Below, one piece after another: positions 1-9,121 of a stretch of 64,000 nt of DNA (the first letter of the stretch is position 1; each line of letters begins with the position of its first letter). A program made the position numbers and the translations under genes. The stretch spans positions 5,228,501 to 5,292,500 of the forward strand of contig NZ_CP060488.1 of NCBI RefSeq assembly GCF_014334015.1, read 5' to 3'. This stretch comes from Bacteroides sp. M10. Lineage in GTDB: Bacteria; Bacteroidota; Bacteroidia; Bacteroidales; Bacteroidaceae. Under the pieces are notes generated by a model. That model was not told the origin of the DNA. It did not search any database and saw only the letters and a program-made list of their open reading frames with translations.

Positions 1-1
1 G

Positions 2-580
2 TTCATTCATTTATCCACGGACTTTGTTTTTGATGGAAAGATAAACGAAGCTGCCGGGCTGTTATATACAGAAGAAGATCTCCCCGCTCCGGTCAACTAC
101 TACGGATATACCAAATGGAAAGGAGAAGAGAGAGTGGCAGAAACTTGCAGCAGTTATGCCATTGTCCGTGTAGAAATCGTTTATGGCAAGGCACTGCCGG
201 GACAACACGGTAATATTGTGCAGCTGGTAATGAACCGTTTGAAAGCCGGACAAGAAATACGTGTCGTATCCGATCAATGGCGGACACCAACCTATGTTGG
301 AGATGTTTCGGATGGAGTACAACGTTTAATAGAACATACGACGAATGGCATCTTCCACATCTGTGGCGACGAATGTATAACCATTGCAGAGATTGCCTAT
401 CAGGTAGCAGATTGTATGAAACTCGACCGTTCTCTTATCCATCCTGCCACCACAGAAGAAATGAATGAAAGCACTCCCCGTCCCCGCTTCAGTGGGATGA
501 GTATTGATAAAGCCCGGACAATGCTCGGATACAGGCCCCAAAAGTTAAAAGAGATTCTTGCGAACTGGAATAATTTATAA
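2..580 (+). CDS. RmlD-like sugar-nucleotide reductase (SDR family), 5' partial
   Basis: The reading frame is open from base 2, so the N-terminal nucleotide-binding part lies outside the window. The visible part contains STDFVFDG and then YYGYTKWKGE, which is the YxxxK catalytic pair of extended short-chain dehydrogenases. The C-terminal half resembles the RmlD substrate-binding domain of dTDP-4-dehydrorhamnose reductase, including VSDQWRTPTY. The usual role is NADPH-dependent reduction of a 4-keto sugar nucleotide for rhamnose or a related surface sugar. No other rml gene is visible, so the substrate is unproven; the call is to family level. A Bacteroides-type promoter follows about 80 bases downstream. 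Confidence 0.8.
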   Translation, partial: FIHLSTDFVFDGKINEAAGLLYTEEDLPAPVNYYGYTKWKGEERVAETCSSYAIVRVEIVYGKALPGQHGNIVQLVMNRLKAGQEIRVVSDQWRTPTYVGDVSDGVQRLIEHTTNGIFHICGDECITIAEIAYQVADCMKLDRSLIHPATTEEMNESTPRPRFSGMSIDKARTMLGYRPQKLKEILANWNNL

Positions 581-661
581 GGGAAAGAGCACATAACCAA
601 CTTTTTACAACCATCTATCTCGTTCCGGATATTCCTTTCTCTTCATTTATTGCATATTTAT

Positions 662-692
662 TTTGAAAATATGCAATAAATAACTATCTTTG
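662..692 (+). promoter_or_regulatory. Bacteroides-type promoter for the lysO leader
   Basis: TTTG at 662-665 and TATCTTTG at 685-692 are 19 bases apart, matching the Bacteroides sigma-70 consensus (-33 TTTG, -7 TAnnTTTG). Transcription would start near base 700, giving a leader of roughly 280 bases before the first lysO gene. Confidence 0.7.
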
Positions 693-713
693 CACCAAAT
701 TCAAAAAAGACCA

Positions 714-824
714 ATGATGAATCAAACATTACAATTACATAACGCTACTCTTTTTCTTGCAGGAATACCAATTTTCTGTAAGTCCTGTTGCGTGCATGTG
801 CATTGGTTCAGTGGATTCATCTAA
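714..824 (+). CDS. Candidate 36-residue leader peptide
   Basis: ATG ATG starts about 14 bases after the predicted transcription start and reads 36 codons to TAA at 822-824. The peptide is hydrophobic with a Cys cluster (FCKSCC) and contains a single Lys. It ends just before two strong hairpins that precede the lysine exporter genes, as a translated leader or attenuator would. No clear ribosome-binding site is visible. It may instead be chance coding inside a structured RNA leader. Confidence 0.3.
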   Translation: MMNQTLQLHNATLFLAGIPIFCKSCCVHVHWFSGFI

Positions 825-845
825 ATTTCCCAACTATTTCTTTAC

Positions 846-929
846 AGGAATTACCTGCTGACTTGTTTTGTTAGTCACAGCAGTATTCCTTTCTGATTTT
901 CAAGCAGATGTAACATCTTCTTTGAAAAT
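846..929 (+). promoter_or_regulatory. Two consecutive hairpins in the lysO leader
   Basis: Bases 846-890 fold into a long stem (AGGAAT with ATTCCT, then TGCTG with CAGCA, then ACT with AGT). Bases 896-929 fold into a second stem (ATTTTCAA with TTGAAAAT, AGATG with CATCT, three-base loop). Both lie between the predicted promoter and the first lysO codon at 983. No long T-run follows, so they look more like a regulatory or stabilising leader than a plain terminator. I do not recognise the lysine riboswitch consensus here. Confidence 0.55.
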
Positions 930-982
930 TCTTTTGTATGTTGTCAATCATCAGTTTAACCTAACCCAAAATATATACAATT

Positions 983-1261
983 ATGTTCTCTATTATATCT
1001 ACCATGTTTTTAGGAATCGGCATCGGCTATGTATTGCGTAACTGGAGTATTCTGCAGAAGACAGAAAAGACAATTTCTCTTACAATATTCCTGTTGCTCT
1101 TTATTCTCGGTGTATCTATCGGTTCTAATAGCCTGATTGTGAACAATCTTGGTAAGTTCGGATGGCAAGCCATTGTTCTTGCTGTGTCCGGTGTATTGGG
1201 AAGCCTGATTGCTGCCCGTTTGGTACTACAATTATTTTTCAGGAAAGGAGGCGAACAATGA
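983..1261 (+). CDS. LysO-family lysine exporter, N-terminal part (separate gene)
   Basis: A 92-residue very hydrophobic protein with about three membrane segments, including IGIGYVLRNW and LGVSIGSN. It matches the N-terminal part of the LysO (YbjE, formerly DUF340) exporter family. The next gene starts inside its stop codon (ATGA at 1258-1261), so the two are translationally coupled. Together they encode 92 + 206 residues, close to one full-length LysO. LysO exports L-lysine, and toxic analogues, across the inner membrane. The inference is that the two polypeptides assemble into one transporter. Confidence 0.75.
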   Translation: MFSIISTMFLGIGIGYVLRNWSILQKTEKTISLTIFLLLFILGVSIGSNSLIVNNLGKFGWQAIVLAVSGVLGSLIAARLVLQLFFRKGGEQ

Positions 1262-1878
1262 AAGGAAGTCTGATCGTTATAGTATTCTTTTGTGTAGGCT
1301 GTATCATGGGAGCTTTCAATAAGTTCGAGTTCGATACACACACAGTTTCCATGTACATACTTTATGCATTAATGCTACAAGTAGGAATCAGCATCGGTTC
1401 CAATAAGAACCTGAAAGCCATTGTTTCACATTTGCACCCTAAAATGTTGCTGATTCCATTGGGAACAATTATCGGTACGCTGTTATTCTCCGCCCTGGCA
1501 AGTTTGCTATTGCGTCAATGGAGCGTGTTCGACTGTATGGCAGTGGGAAGTGGATTTGCCTACTATTCACTCTCTTCCATCCTTATCACCCAGTTCAAAG
1601 AACCCTCCATCGGACTGCAACTGGCTACGGAACTGGGAACCATTGCCCTACTGACTAATATTTTCCGTGAGATGATGGCACTTCTTGGTACTCCGATCAT
1701 CAAGAAGTACTTCGGGAAACTCGCTCCTATTTCAGCAGCAGGAGTCAACTCGATGGATGTACTGCTGCCTTCCATCACCAGATATTCAGGAAAAGAAATG
1801 ATTCCCATCGCCATCCTGCACGGCATTCTGATTGACATCAGCGTTCCCGTTTTCGTTTCTTTCTTCTGTAATCTTTAA
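1258..1878 (+). CDS. lysO: LysO-family lysine exporter, C-terminal part
   Basis: The start is set at ATG 1258 (MKGSLIVIVFF), which overlaps the stop of the preceding gene by four bases and follows a purine-rich AGGAAAGGAGG ribosome-binding site. The 206-residue product has about six or seven membrane segments and the LysO-typical GVNSMDVLLPSI stretch with acidic residues in the membrane region. It corresponds to the larger C-terminal domain of LysO (Lys_export family). An in-frame start 96 bases upstream would read through the first gene and is not preferred. The convergent helicase gene ends 28 bases downstream. Confidence 0.8.
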   Translation: MKGSLIVIVFFCVGCIMGAFNKFEFDTHTVSMYILYALMLQVGISIGSNKNLKAIVSHLHPKMLLIPLGTIIGTLLFSALASLLLRQWSVFDCMAVGSGFAYYSLSSILITQFKEPSIGLQLATELGTIALLTNIFREMMALLGTPIIKKYFGKLAPISAAGVNSMDVLLPSITRYSGKEMIPIAILHGILIDISVPVFVSFFCNL

Positions 1879-1906
1879 CCCTGTCCGGGAATAATAACCT
1901 TATTTA

Positions 1907-4504
1907 TTAATGCCCGGAAACAGCCAATACAAACTTGATATCAGCATAGGAGACAGCGTCTCCTAATGCTACCTTTATAGCGAATATTCCCATGTATTCA
2001 TGTTCATCCAAATACTTGCGAATCTTCGCTATATTTTCAGCTTTCACCACCTGCTCCACTTTGATCTTTCCCGAACGGACATAATGCTCCAGATGTCCGG
2101 CAATGGTTCCGGATACCAAATCACGAGCCTTGGCTATTTCATCTATATTCATTCCCTGACGGAACATTTCATAGCTAACCAACTTCGTATCTTTCTTCGC
2201 CTCCTTCTCTTTCTCCTTCTCCGCCTCCTTCTCCTGTTTCTCTGCCTCTTTCTGCAACTTCGTCTTTCGTTGCCTTACCGTATCATCGCTATTACCGGAG
2301 GAGATTAACATATCCGTTATCTCCGGCCTCTCCAATTGATTCTCCGCCATATACTTGCGGATAATACCCAGAATCTCAAGCCCGTATCTCTCTACTCCTT
2401 TCGCTCCAAAATAAGGTATCGCCTCCAAAGCTCTTGGACTATCCGGTAGCAGATTCACAATTCCCATCAATGCTTTCTGTTGCATAATCACATAAGCAGG
2501 GACATTCATCTCCCTTGTTTTGGCTGTTCTCCATTCAGACAGGGCACGATAAAGCTCCGGATGCAGAATATCCGTAGGAACCTCCACCTTTACCTTTTCA
2601 GCACTGCGTGTACGCTCTTTCCGTTCCTTACGTTCTTTCTTCTCCTTCAAAGCCTTCGAAGAACCGGAAGACGTAGAATCATCTTCAAGGCTCAACATTA
2701 CTTTAGCCTTCAACTTCAAATAATCCGTAATGGCAAACCTCCCTCTTGTAGACACAGCTTCCAACAGAGACTCCTTAATCCACAACGCATCATCCAGCGC
2801 CTGCATACGCTCTGCCAACAGCTTTCTCAACTCTTTATTATCAAGAGGCATATTAGTCTTATCATACAAAGCCCGAACCGGTTCCAACTCCTTATGAAAA
2901 TATCCGGCACCGGAACGAATCCGCTCCTGTAACTCCTCATTCGCCGCATAATCCTCACTCTCATGTATCAACCGGGTATACTGATTGCGGAAACGTTGAG
3001 ACACCTCCACAATCTTCTCTTTAACATGGGGAGCCAACGCCTTATATTCAGCCAACTGCTTCGGAAAGAGCTTATACAAATCCTCATCCATAAGACGAAG
3101 CAACCGTTTATAAGCCTGATCGATTGAATAGAAATTAAACAAATCACTCAACAAATCAAAGAAATACGCCTTTTGCATATCATTCAACTGCTGGCTGCCC
3201 GGCTTATTTTGCTCCACCGCTTTGGTGAAATTATCCACCGTAGCATCACTTATTATGGCTTCCCTGCGCAAAGGAGACTCCAACACCATACCCTCCAGCG
3301 TCTTGCAACGACTCAAAGCCACATAAGTTTGCCCATGTGCAAAGGAATTCCGTGCATCAATAATAGCACGTTCAAACGTCAAACCCTGGCTCTTATGTAT
3401 CGTAATAGCCCACGCCAAACGAATAGGATACTGGCGGAACGTCCCCTCTATCACTTCAGTGATTTCCTTCGTCTCCTCATTCAACACATACTTATAATTC
3501 CCCCACTCTTCCGGCAACAACTGAAATTCGGATCGATCCCCTTTACCACGCACCACAATACCCGTTTCATTAACCGCGACCACCTCACCAATCATACCGT
3601 TATAATATCGTTTCTCGGACGATGGATCATTCTTCAGGAACATAATCTGTGCTCCCTCCTTAATTGTCAGAAGTTTATCCGCAGGATACGAATATTCTGG
3701 AAAATCCCCCTCTATCTCGGCACTAAAATGATACGCCTTGCCGGGCAACGATGCCAATTCGCGATCATTAACCCTCTGTGCCTGATTATTATGTGTTGTC
3801 AGACGAATATATCCCTCTTCTTTTTGCGGCTGAAAGCCGGGCTGATAACGACGGTTCAGTTCATTCAACACTTCATCATCCGCCTTATTCTCCCGAATTT
3901 TATTTAATAAAGAAAGGAAGAACGTATCACTCTGACGATATACTTTCTTGAGTTCAATCGTCATATATGCCGTTTCTTTCAATGCATGACTTGCAAAGAA
4001 ATAAGGAGTCTCATAATGCTTTCTCAACAACTCCCACTCATTGTCTTTCACGACAGGCGCCAGCTGTTGCAAATCTCCAATCATCAACAGCTGCACCCCA
4101 CCAAAAGGTTTCTCCCTATCGCGATACCTCCGCAGAGTTGCATCCACCGCATCCAACAAATCAGCACGCACCATACTGATCTCATCAATAACCAGCAAAT
4201 CCATACTACGGATGATATTCCGCTTTTCTTTACTATAACGATAATGCGTCTGGGAAGAATTAAAAGTAGTTTCGGGCACAAAAGGAGCAAAAGACAACTG
4301 AAAGAAAGAATGAATCGTTACGCCTCCCGCATTGATAGCTGCAATCCCTGTCGGAGCCAATACGACCATGCGTTTGGGCGTATGTTCTTTCAATCGTCTA
4401 AGAAATGTCGTTTTCCCGGTTCCAGCTTTTCCGGTAAGAAATAAATGGGTGCCTGTATTTTCAATGAACTGCCAAGCAAGCTGCAGTTCCGGATTATTTT
4501 CCAT
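1907..4504 (-). CDS. Pif1-like helicase with HRDC and helix-turn-helix C-terminus
   Basis: The start is taken at MENNPELQ, because upstream in-frame codons lie in a hairpin repeat; this gives 865 residues. The N-terminus has Walker A GKAGTGKT (residues 25-32), Walker B VIDEIS and the Pif1-like AVTIHKSQGLTF-type motif (here AITIHKSQGLTF), with VALSRCKTL close to it. The centre is helical and charged. An HRDC-like region (ILGII, residues 700-760) and a C-terminal helix-turn-helix (MNIDEIAKARDLVSGTIAGHL) follow, joined by a Lys/Glu-rich linker. Superfamily 1B helicases of this type unwind DNA in repair or replication. It seems to be a stand-alone gene. The family call is firm; the cellular role is inferred. 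Confidence 0.9.
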   Translation of the reverse strand: MENNPELQLAWQFIENTGTHLFLTGKAGTGKTTFLRRLKEHTPKRMVVLAPTGIAAINAGGVTIHSFFQLSFAPFVPETTFNSSQTHYRYSKEKRNIIRSMDLLVIDEISMVRADLLDAVDATLRRYRDREKPFGGVQLLMIGDLQQLAPVVKDNEWELLRKHYETPYFFASHALKETAYMTIELKKVYRQSDTFFLSLLNKIRENKADDEVLNELNRRYQPGFQPQKEEGYIRLTTHNNQAQRVNDRELASLPGKAYHFSAEIEGDFPEYSYPADKLLTIKEGAQIMFLKNDPSSEKRYYNGMIGEVVAVNETGIVVRGKGDRSEFQLLPEEWGNYKYVLNEETKEITEVIEGTFRQYPIRLAWAITIHKSQGLTFERAIIDARNSFAHGQTYVALSRCKTLEGMVLESPLRREAIISDATVDNFTKAVEQNKPGSQQLNDMQKAYFFDLLSDLFNFYSIDQAYKRLLRLMDEDLYKLFPKQLAEYKALAPHVKEKIVEVSQRFRNQYTRLIHESEDYAANEELQERIRSGAGYFHKELEPVRALYDKTNMPLDNKELRKLLAERMQALDDALWIKESLLEAVSTRGRFAITDYLKLKAKVMLSLEDDSTSSGSSKALKEKKERKERKERTRSAEKVKVEVPTDILHPELYRALSEWRTAKTREMNVPAYVIMQQKALMGIVNLLPDSPRALEAIPYFGAKGVERYGLEILGIIRKYMAENQLERPEITDMLISSGNSDDTVRQRKTKLQKEAEKQEKEAEKEKEKEAKKDTKLVSYEMFRQGMNIDEIAKARDLVSGTIAGHLEHYVRSGKIKVEQVVKAENIAKIRKYLDEHEYMGIFAIKVALGDAVSYADIKFVLAVSGH

Positions 4505-4536
4505 GCTTTTCCAATTTTCGGTAAAGTTACTGAATA

Positions 4537-5081
4537 TTCTTTTTCTTTCGTCTTGATACGAAAGAAAAAGAACCAAAAAGAAAGAATCAAGGCACGTGTG
4601 GAAGCCTTACAATGTGGAAAGCTTAATAGAATAAAAGGCCAACAGAATGATAACCGATATAGCCTATATAATATAAAGAGACTTATGAAAAGTTCAAAAA
4701 AAGCTTTGCCATATAAAAGCCGCAGACGTTATACGACTCAATATAGCAAAGCAGAACAATATATAATAAAACTATAAACGATATAACAGCGGCTCACCAA
4801 AACAATACCAAGCATATCGCACGGCTTCCCCGCACCTCCATCCAGAACAGCTTCCCCGCAAACCTACCCCACAATACCAGCAGCAACGCCCACCCCGCCA
4901 GCTTCCCCGGCCTACTTTTTTCTCCGTCAGGCGAGCGCCCGTAACGGAGCGTTAAGAAGGGCAGACTGTTTGAGCGTAGCGAGTTTCTGCCCTTTAGCGA
5001 AGTGAAGGAAGCGAGTAGGAGAAAAAAGTCAGCCTTGAATTTTTCTTTGCTTCTTTCTTTTGTTTCAAGACAAAAGAAAGA
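4537..5081. repeat. Intergenic hairpin repeat element
   Basis: This stretch between the helicase and atpG has no gene and is full of inverted repeats. A 14-base-pair perfect stem lies at 4537-4572 (loop TCTTGATA) and an 11-base stem at about 5051-5081 (loop TTTCAAGA). The flanks 4550-4593 and about 5034-5074 are themselves an imperfect inverted pair. Inside, ACTTTTTTCTCC (4914-4925) pairs with GGAGAAAAAAGT (5018-5029), and GGGCAGA (4959-4965) with TCTGCCC (4986-4992). The core is GC-rich and repeats GAGCG/AGCGA words. It looks like a non-autonomous, REP-like element and may also end the ATP synthase transcript. Confidence 0.65.
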
Positions 5082-5088
5082 TGATTAA

Positions 5089-5985
5089 TTACTTCATGGA
5101 TCCCCCTACAATATCCAGCAATTCATTTGTAATCGCCTGCTGACGAGTCTTGTTGTATTGCTTCGTCAAATCCTGAATCAGCTCATTTGCATTGTCCGTA
5201 GCCACTTGCATAGCCAGCGTACGTGCAGCATGTTCCGAAGCATTAGAGTCGACAGCGGCGGTAAAAATCTTCTGGCTCAATACAGTGGGGATTAAGCTCG
5301 CGATTAATTCCTCCGCGTTCGGTTCGATGATATAATCATTGGCAATCTCGTGCTCCTGTGCCTCTTCCTCTTTCTTTCTGTCCTCTTCGCTAACCACGTT
5401 CGTCAGATTAATGGGGAGATACGTCTCACGGAGAAGGATCTGTACCCCCATTGATTTGAAATGATGATAGATTATTTCCACACGGTCTACTTCGCCTGCT
5501 ACATACATATCCATCAGTCGGTGAGCCAGTTCGGCAGCCTCCTGATACGTTGGTTTGTCGGAAAGCGTTGGAGAAACCTCCTGCGGTTTAAAACCCATCC
5601 GTTTGGCGGCTTCATCCACCTTCTTGCCTACCGGGAATATCAAGATATTATCCTGTCCTAAAGTACGGAATTCCCCGATAGTCTGCATCATCATTTTGAT
5701 GACGTTGGCGTTGAAAGCACCACAAAGAGAAGTGTTCGAAGAAAAAACAACGATTGCTACACGCTTCACTTCACGCTCCTGCACATAAGGAGATTCGATA
5801 GGCAGGTCCGCGCTTAGGAAGTTAGTCAGAATCTTGTTCAACTTCTTCTGATAAGGCAGCATATTCTCAATGGCTCCTTGTGCCTTGTGTAATTTGGCAG
5901 AAGCCACCATCTTCATTGCTGAAGTGATTTTTCGGGTACTCTTGACCGAATTTATTCTGGTTTTTACTTCTTTCAGTGAAGCCAT
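5089..5985 (-). CDS. atpG: ATP synthase F1 gamma subunit
   Basis: 298 residues, the usual size for gamma. The N-terminus MASLKEVKTRINSVKSTRKIT and the C-terminal helix TKQYNKTRQQAITNELLDIV are the two coiled-coil helices that form the rotor shaft inside the alpha3beta3 ring. It is the last gene of the minus-strand atp operon, about 60 bases after atpA, and is followed directly by the hairpin repeat element, which may end the transcript. The protein couples Fo ring rotation to catalysis in F1. Confidence 0.97.
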   Translation of the reverse strand: MASLKEVKTRINSVKSTRKITSAMKMVASAKLHKAQGAIENMLPYQKKLNKILTNFLSADLPIESPYVQEREVKRVAIVVFSSNTSLCGAFNANVIKMMMQTIGEFRTLGQDNILIFPVGKKVDEAAKRMGFKPQEVSPTLSDKPTYQEAAELAHRLMDMYVAGEVDRVEIIYHHFKSMGVQILLRETYLPINLTNVVSEEDRKKEEEAQEHEIANDYIIEPNAEELIASLIPTVLSQKIFTAAVDSNASEHAARTLAMQVATDNANELIQDLTKQYNKTRQQAITNELLDIVGGSMK

Positions 5986-6046
5986 AGTGATAATTAAAAA
6001 TTAATAATTAAAAATTAAAGGGCGATCTGATTTATAAAAAAGCCAA

Positions 6047-7630
6047 TTAGATAAATTGTTTAGTGACCATGGCGGCAGTCTCTTCAATAGCCTTAATCAC
6101 ATTATCATCAATCACACCCGTTTTCAATACATCCAATACATCCTCCTGATGATTCAGTTGCAGCGATTCGATGAAGCTACGTTCAAAGTCCTGCACCTTA
6201 TCCAGAGGAACATCATGGAGCAGTCCGTGTGTACCACAGTAGAGAATAGCAATCTGCTGTTCTACGGGCATCGGGCTGTATTGAGGCTGAATCAACAGCT
6301 GGCCGTTCTTACGTCCCTTGTCAATCGTCAATGCGGTAATCGGGTCCATGTCGCTGCTGAACTTAGAGAACGCTTCCAGTTCACGATACTGTGCCTGGTC
6401 GATCTTCAATGTTCCCGCCACTTTTTTCATAGCCTTAATCTGCGCGTTACCACCTACACGGGATACAGAGATACCGACGTTGATAGCCGGACGCGTACCC
6501 TGGTTGAACAAGTCAGTTTCGAGGAATATCTGTCCGTCGGTGATAGAAATCACGTTCGTCGGGATATAAGCCGATACGTCACCAGCCTGCGTTTCGATGA
6601 TAGGCAATGCCGTGAGAGAACCACCGCCTTTGACAATTCCCTTCAGACTTTCCGGAAGATCGTTCATTTCGCGAGCCACTTCCTCCTGACTGATAATCTT
6701 GGCAGCACGTTCCAACAGACGGGAGTGCAGATAGAAGATATCACCCGGATAAGCCTCACGACCTGACGGACGGCGAAGAATCAGAGAAACCTCACGATAA
6801 GCTACCGCCTGCTTGGAAAGGTCATCATAAACCACCAATGCATGACGACCGGTATCACGGAAATACTCGCCAATGGCAGCACCCGCAAAAGGAGCGTAAT
6901 ACTGCAATGCAGCCGGATCACCAGCCGTAGCAGCCACCACAATCGTGTAGTCCAGTGCTCCGTACTCACGAAGCGTATTAACGATAGAAGCAACGGTAGA
7001 ACCCTTCTGACCGATAGCCACATAAATACAATATACAGGATCACCTGCCAGGAAGTTACTGCGCTGGTTGATAATCGTATCAATAGCGATGGCAGTCTTT
7101 CCCGTCTGGCGGTCGCCGATAATCAACTCACGCTGTCCGCGACCGATAGGAATCATGGCGTCTACCGCCTTCAATCCCGTCTGCAACGGTTGGTTCACAG
7201 GCTGACGGTAGATTACCCCCGGAGCTTTCCGTTCCAATGGCATATCATACAGTTCGCCGCCAATCAGCCCCTTGCCGTCGAGCGGTTCGCCCAGCGGGTC
7301 GATCACACGTCCCAGCATGCCCTCTCCTACACGGATGGAGGCGATACGTTTGGTACGCTTCACGACGAATCCCTCTTTGATCTTGTCCGTCGGACCCAAC
7401 AGCACAGCACCCACGTTGTCCTCTTCGAGGTTCATCACGATTGCTTTGATACCATTGTCAAACTCCAGCAATTCATTGGCTTCGGCATTTCGCAATCCAT
7501 AGATACGCACTACGCCGTCGCTCACCTGGAGCACCGTACCGATTTCGTCAAGTTGCACATTGGCGTTGATTCCTTCGAGCTGCTTGCGCAATATATCAGA
7601 TACTTCGCTTACTTTTATATTTTCAGACAT
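6047..7630 (-). CDS. atpA: ATP synthase F1 alpha subunit
   Basis: 527 residues with Walker A GDRQTGKT and the alpha signature [14 protein letters not shown]. Alpha forms the non-catalytic nucleotide sites of the F1 hexamer and carries the Arg finger (the VSRVG stretch). Its ATG overlaps the stop of atpH by one base (TAATG), so translation is coupled. The C-terminus is the usual helical bundle. Confidence 0.98.
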   Translation of the reverse strand: MSENIKVSEVSDILRKQLEGINANVQLDEIGTVLQVSDGVVRIYGLRNAEANELLEFDNGIKAIVMNLEEDNVGAVLLGPTDKIKEGFVVKRTKRIASIRVGEGMLGRVIDPLGEPLDGKGLIGGELYDMPLERKAPGVIYRQPVNQPLQTGLKAVDAMIPIGRGQRELIIGDRQTGKTAIAIDTIINQRSNFLAGDPVYCIYVAIGQKGSTVASIVNTLREYGALDYTIVVAATAGDPAALQYYAPFAGAAIGEYFRDTGRHALVVYDDLSKQAVAYREVSLILRRPSGREAYPGDIFYLHSRLLERAAKIISQEEVAREMNDLPESLKGIVKGGGSLTALPIIETQAGDVSAYIPTNVISITDGQIFLETDLFNQGTRPAINVGISVSRVGGNAQIKAMKKVAGTLKIDQAQYRELEAFSKFSSDMDPITALTIDKGRKNGQLLIQPQYSPMPVEQQIAILYCGTHGLLHDVPLDKVQDFERSFIESLQLNHQEDVLDVLKTGVIDDNVIKAIEETAAMVTKQFI

Positions 7631-8190
7631 TATACAATTCTCCTATTCTTATCAATAAATTGTTGTTTCACTCGCTTCAACTGCGTGGCAACGCTTGCAT
7701 CCAGTCGGTAGTCGTTGACATCGAAGATAAATCCGCCTTCGATCGAAGGATCTATCACCGTTTCGAGTTCCATCTGGGCGTGCAAGATATGCTCTGCTGC
7801 GGAACGAATCCGGTTTTCCGTTTCCTTATTGACGGGAACGGCTGTAATGAGCTTACCCACTCCGATATGCTTCAACTTCCGGTAAAGATCCAAATACATC
7901 AGGCTGATAAATTGCAGATAGCCTTCACGCCTGTTTCGCAGTACCAAAGTGATAAAACGGACAAACTCTCTGGTCGATTTCCCGTCACCGTCGGCAGCCG
8001 TGCATACCAGTGCCAGCTTCTCTTTGAATGAGATGACAGGGTTATCAAGTGCTTCGCGCAAACCGGGCTGTTCACAAAAACTGTGCGACAGCGTCAGGAA
8101 CTCCTGATATAACCTGTCCTCCAGACCTTTTTCCTGTGCATATTCAATGATGGCTTTTGCATAACGCATTGAGAGTATTCCGACTTCCAT
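7630..8190 (-). CDS. atpH: ATP synthase F1 delta subunit (OSCP)
   Basis: 186 residues, the standard length. It begins [14 protein letters not shown], as delta/OSCP proteins do, and ends with the family's conserved [20 protein letters not shown] region. Delta sits on top of F1 and joins it to the peripheral b-subunit stalk. It lies five bases after atpF and overlaps atpA by one base. Confidence 0.95.
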   Translation of the reverse strand: MEVGILSMRYAKAIIEYAQEKGLEDRLYQEFLTLSHSFCEQPGLREALDNPVISFKEKLALVCTAADGDGKSTREFVRFITLVLRNRREGYLQFISLMYLDLYRKLKHIGVGKLITAVPVNKETENRIRSAAEHILHAQMELETVIDPSIEGGFIFDVNDYRLDASVATQLKRVKQQFIDKNRRIV

Positions 8191-8195
8191 CTTCC

Positions 8196-8699
8196 TTAGT
8201 TCTTATTCGGGGTTAGTACTTCATCCAGCATACGGTCGATCATGCCCATCTGTGCTTCCTTGTCCTCAAGACTCTTGCGGAGCACTTTCTCGGCGATGTC
8301 CACAGAAAGCACGGCTACCTGGCGACGGATGTCGCGGATGGCTTCGTCTTTCTCTATCTGGATTTGTTGTTTCACCGCATCCAGTTCTTTTTGTGCGGCA
8401 ATTTCGGCTTGTTTACGGGCCTCGTGAACAATCTTGTCACGTTCTTCCATTGCTTCCCTCAAGATGCGTCCTTGTTCTTTGTTGGCGGCAGCCACCAATG
8501 CGTCGCCTTCCTCTTTCAGTTTAGACAACTGGGCATTAGCCTCTCTCGCCACCTCCAAAGACTGGTCGATATAGGTCTTACGACCCTCCACCATCTTGAT
8601 GATGACGGGGAAGCCGTATTTCGCCAATATCACGAACACAATCCCGAATGAGAGAAACATCCAGAACAGCAGGCCACTATCAGGTAATAGTAATGACAT
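8196..8699 (-). CDS. atpF: ATP synthase Fo b subunit
   Basis: 167 residues: one N-terminal membrane helix ([19 protein letters not shown], residues 12-30) followed by a long charged coiled coil, the layout of the b-subunit peripheral stalk. It lies between atpE and atpH in the operon. Two copies would form the stator that holds F1 against rotation. Confidence 0.95.
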   Translation of the reverse strand: MSLLLPDSGLLFWMFLSFGIVFVILAKYGFPVIIKMVEGRKTYIDQSLEVAREANAQLSKLKEEGDALVAAANKEQGRILREAMEERDKIVHEARKQAEIAAQKELDAVKQQIQIEKDEAIRDIRRQVAVLSVDIAEKVLRKSLEDKEAQMGMIDRMLDEVLTPNKN

Positions 8700-8755
8700 A
8701 TCTTTTAATTAAAAATTAAAGACTATAAATTAAAAGCTGGGGTGGGTTCTCCCTT

Positions 8756-9034
<279 letters not shown>

Positions 9035-9121
9035 TTATATTTTCTCTTGTTTATTATTTAATCATTCATTCCGCGCGTTTATTCCGTATTCTTTTTATCG
9101 ACGTTTTCACCGCGTTTCATT

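Noticed and set aside
700..982. Lysine riboswitch upstream of lysO
   Set aside because: The hairpins are strong, but I could not match the conserved core of the lysine riboswitch; reported only as a structured leader.
3173..3907. Plus-strand open frame of 244 codons inside the helicase gene
   Set aside because: Antisense to a gene with clear helicase motifs; composition rich in His, Ile and Leu without domain signals.
6842..7711. Plus-strand open frame of 289 codons inside atpA
   Set aside because: Antisense shadow of a highly conserved gene; no start site, family or promoter.
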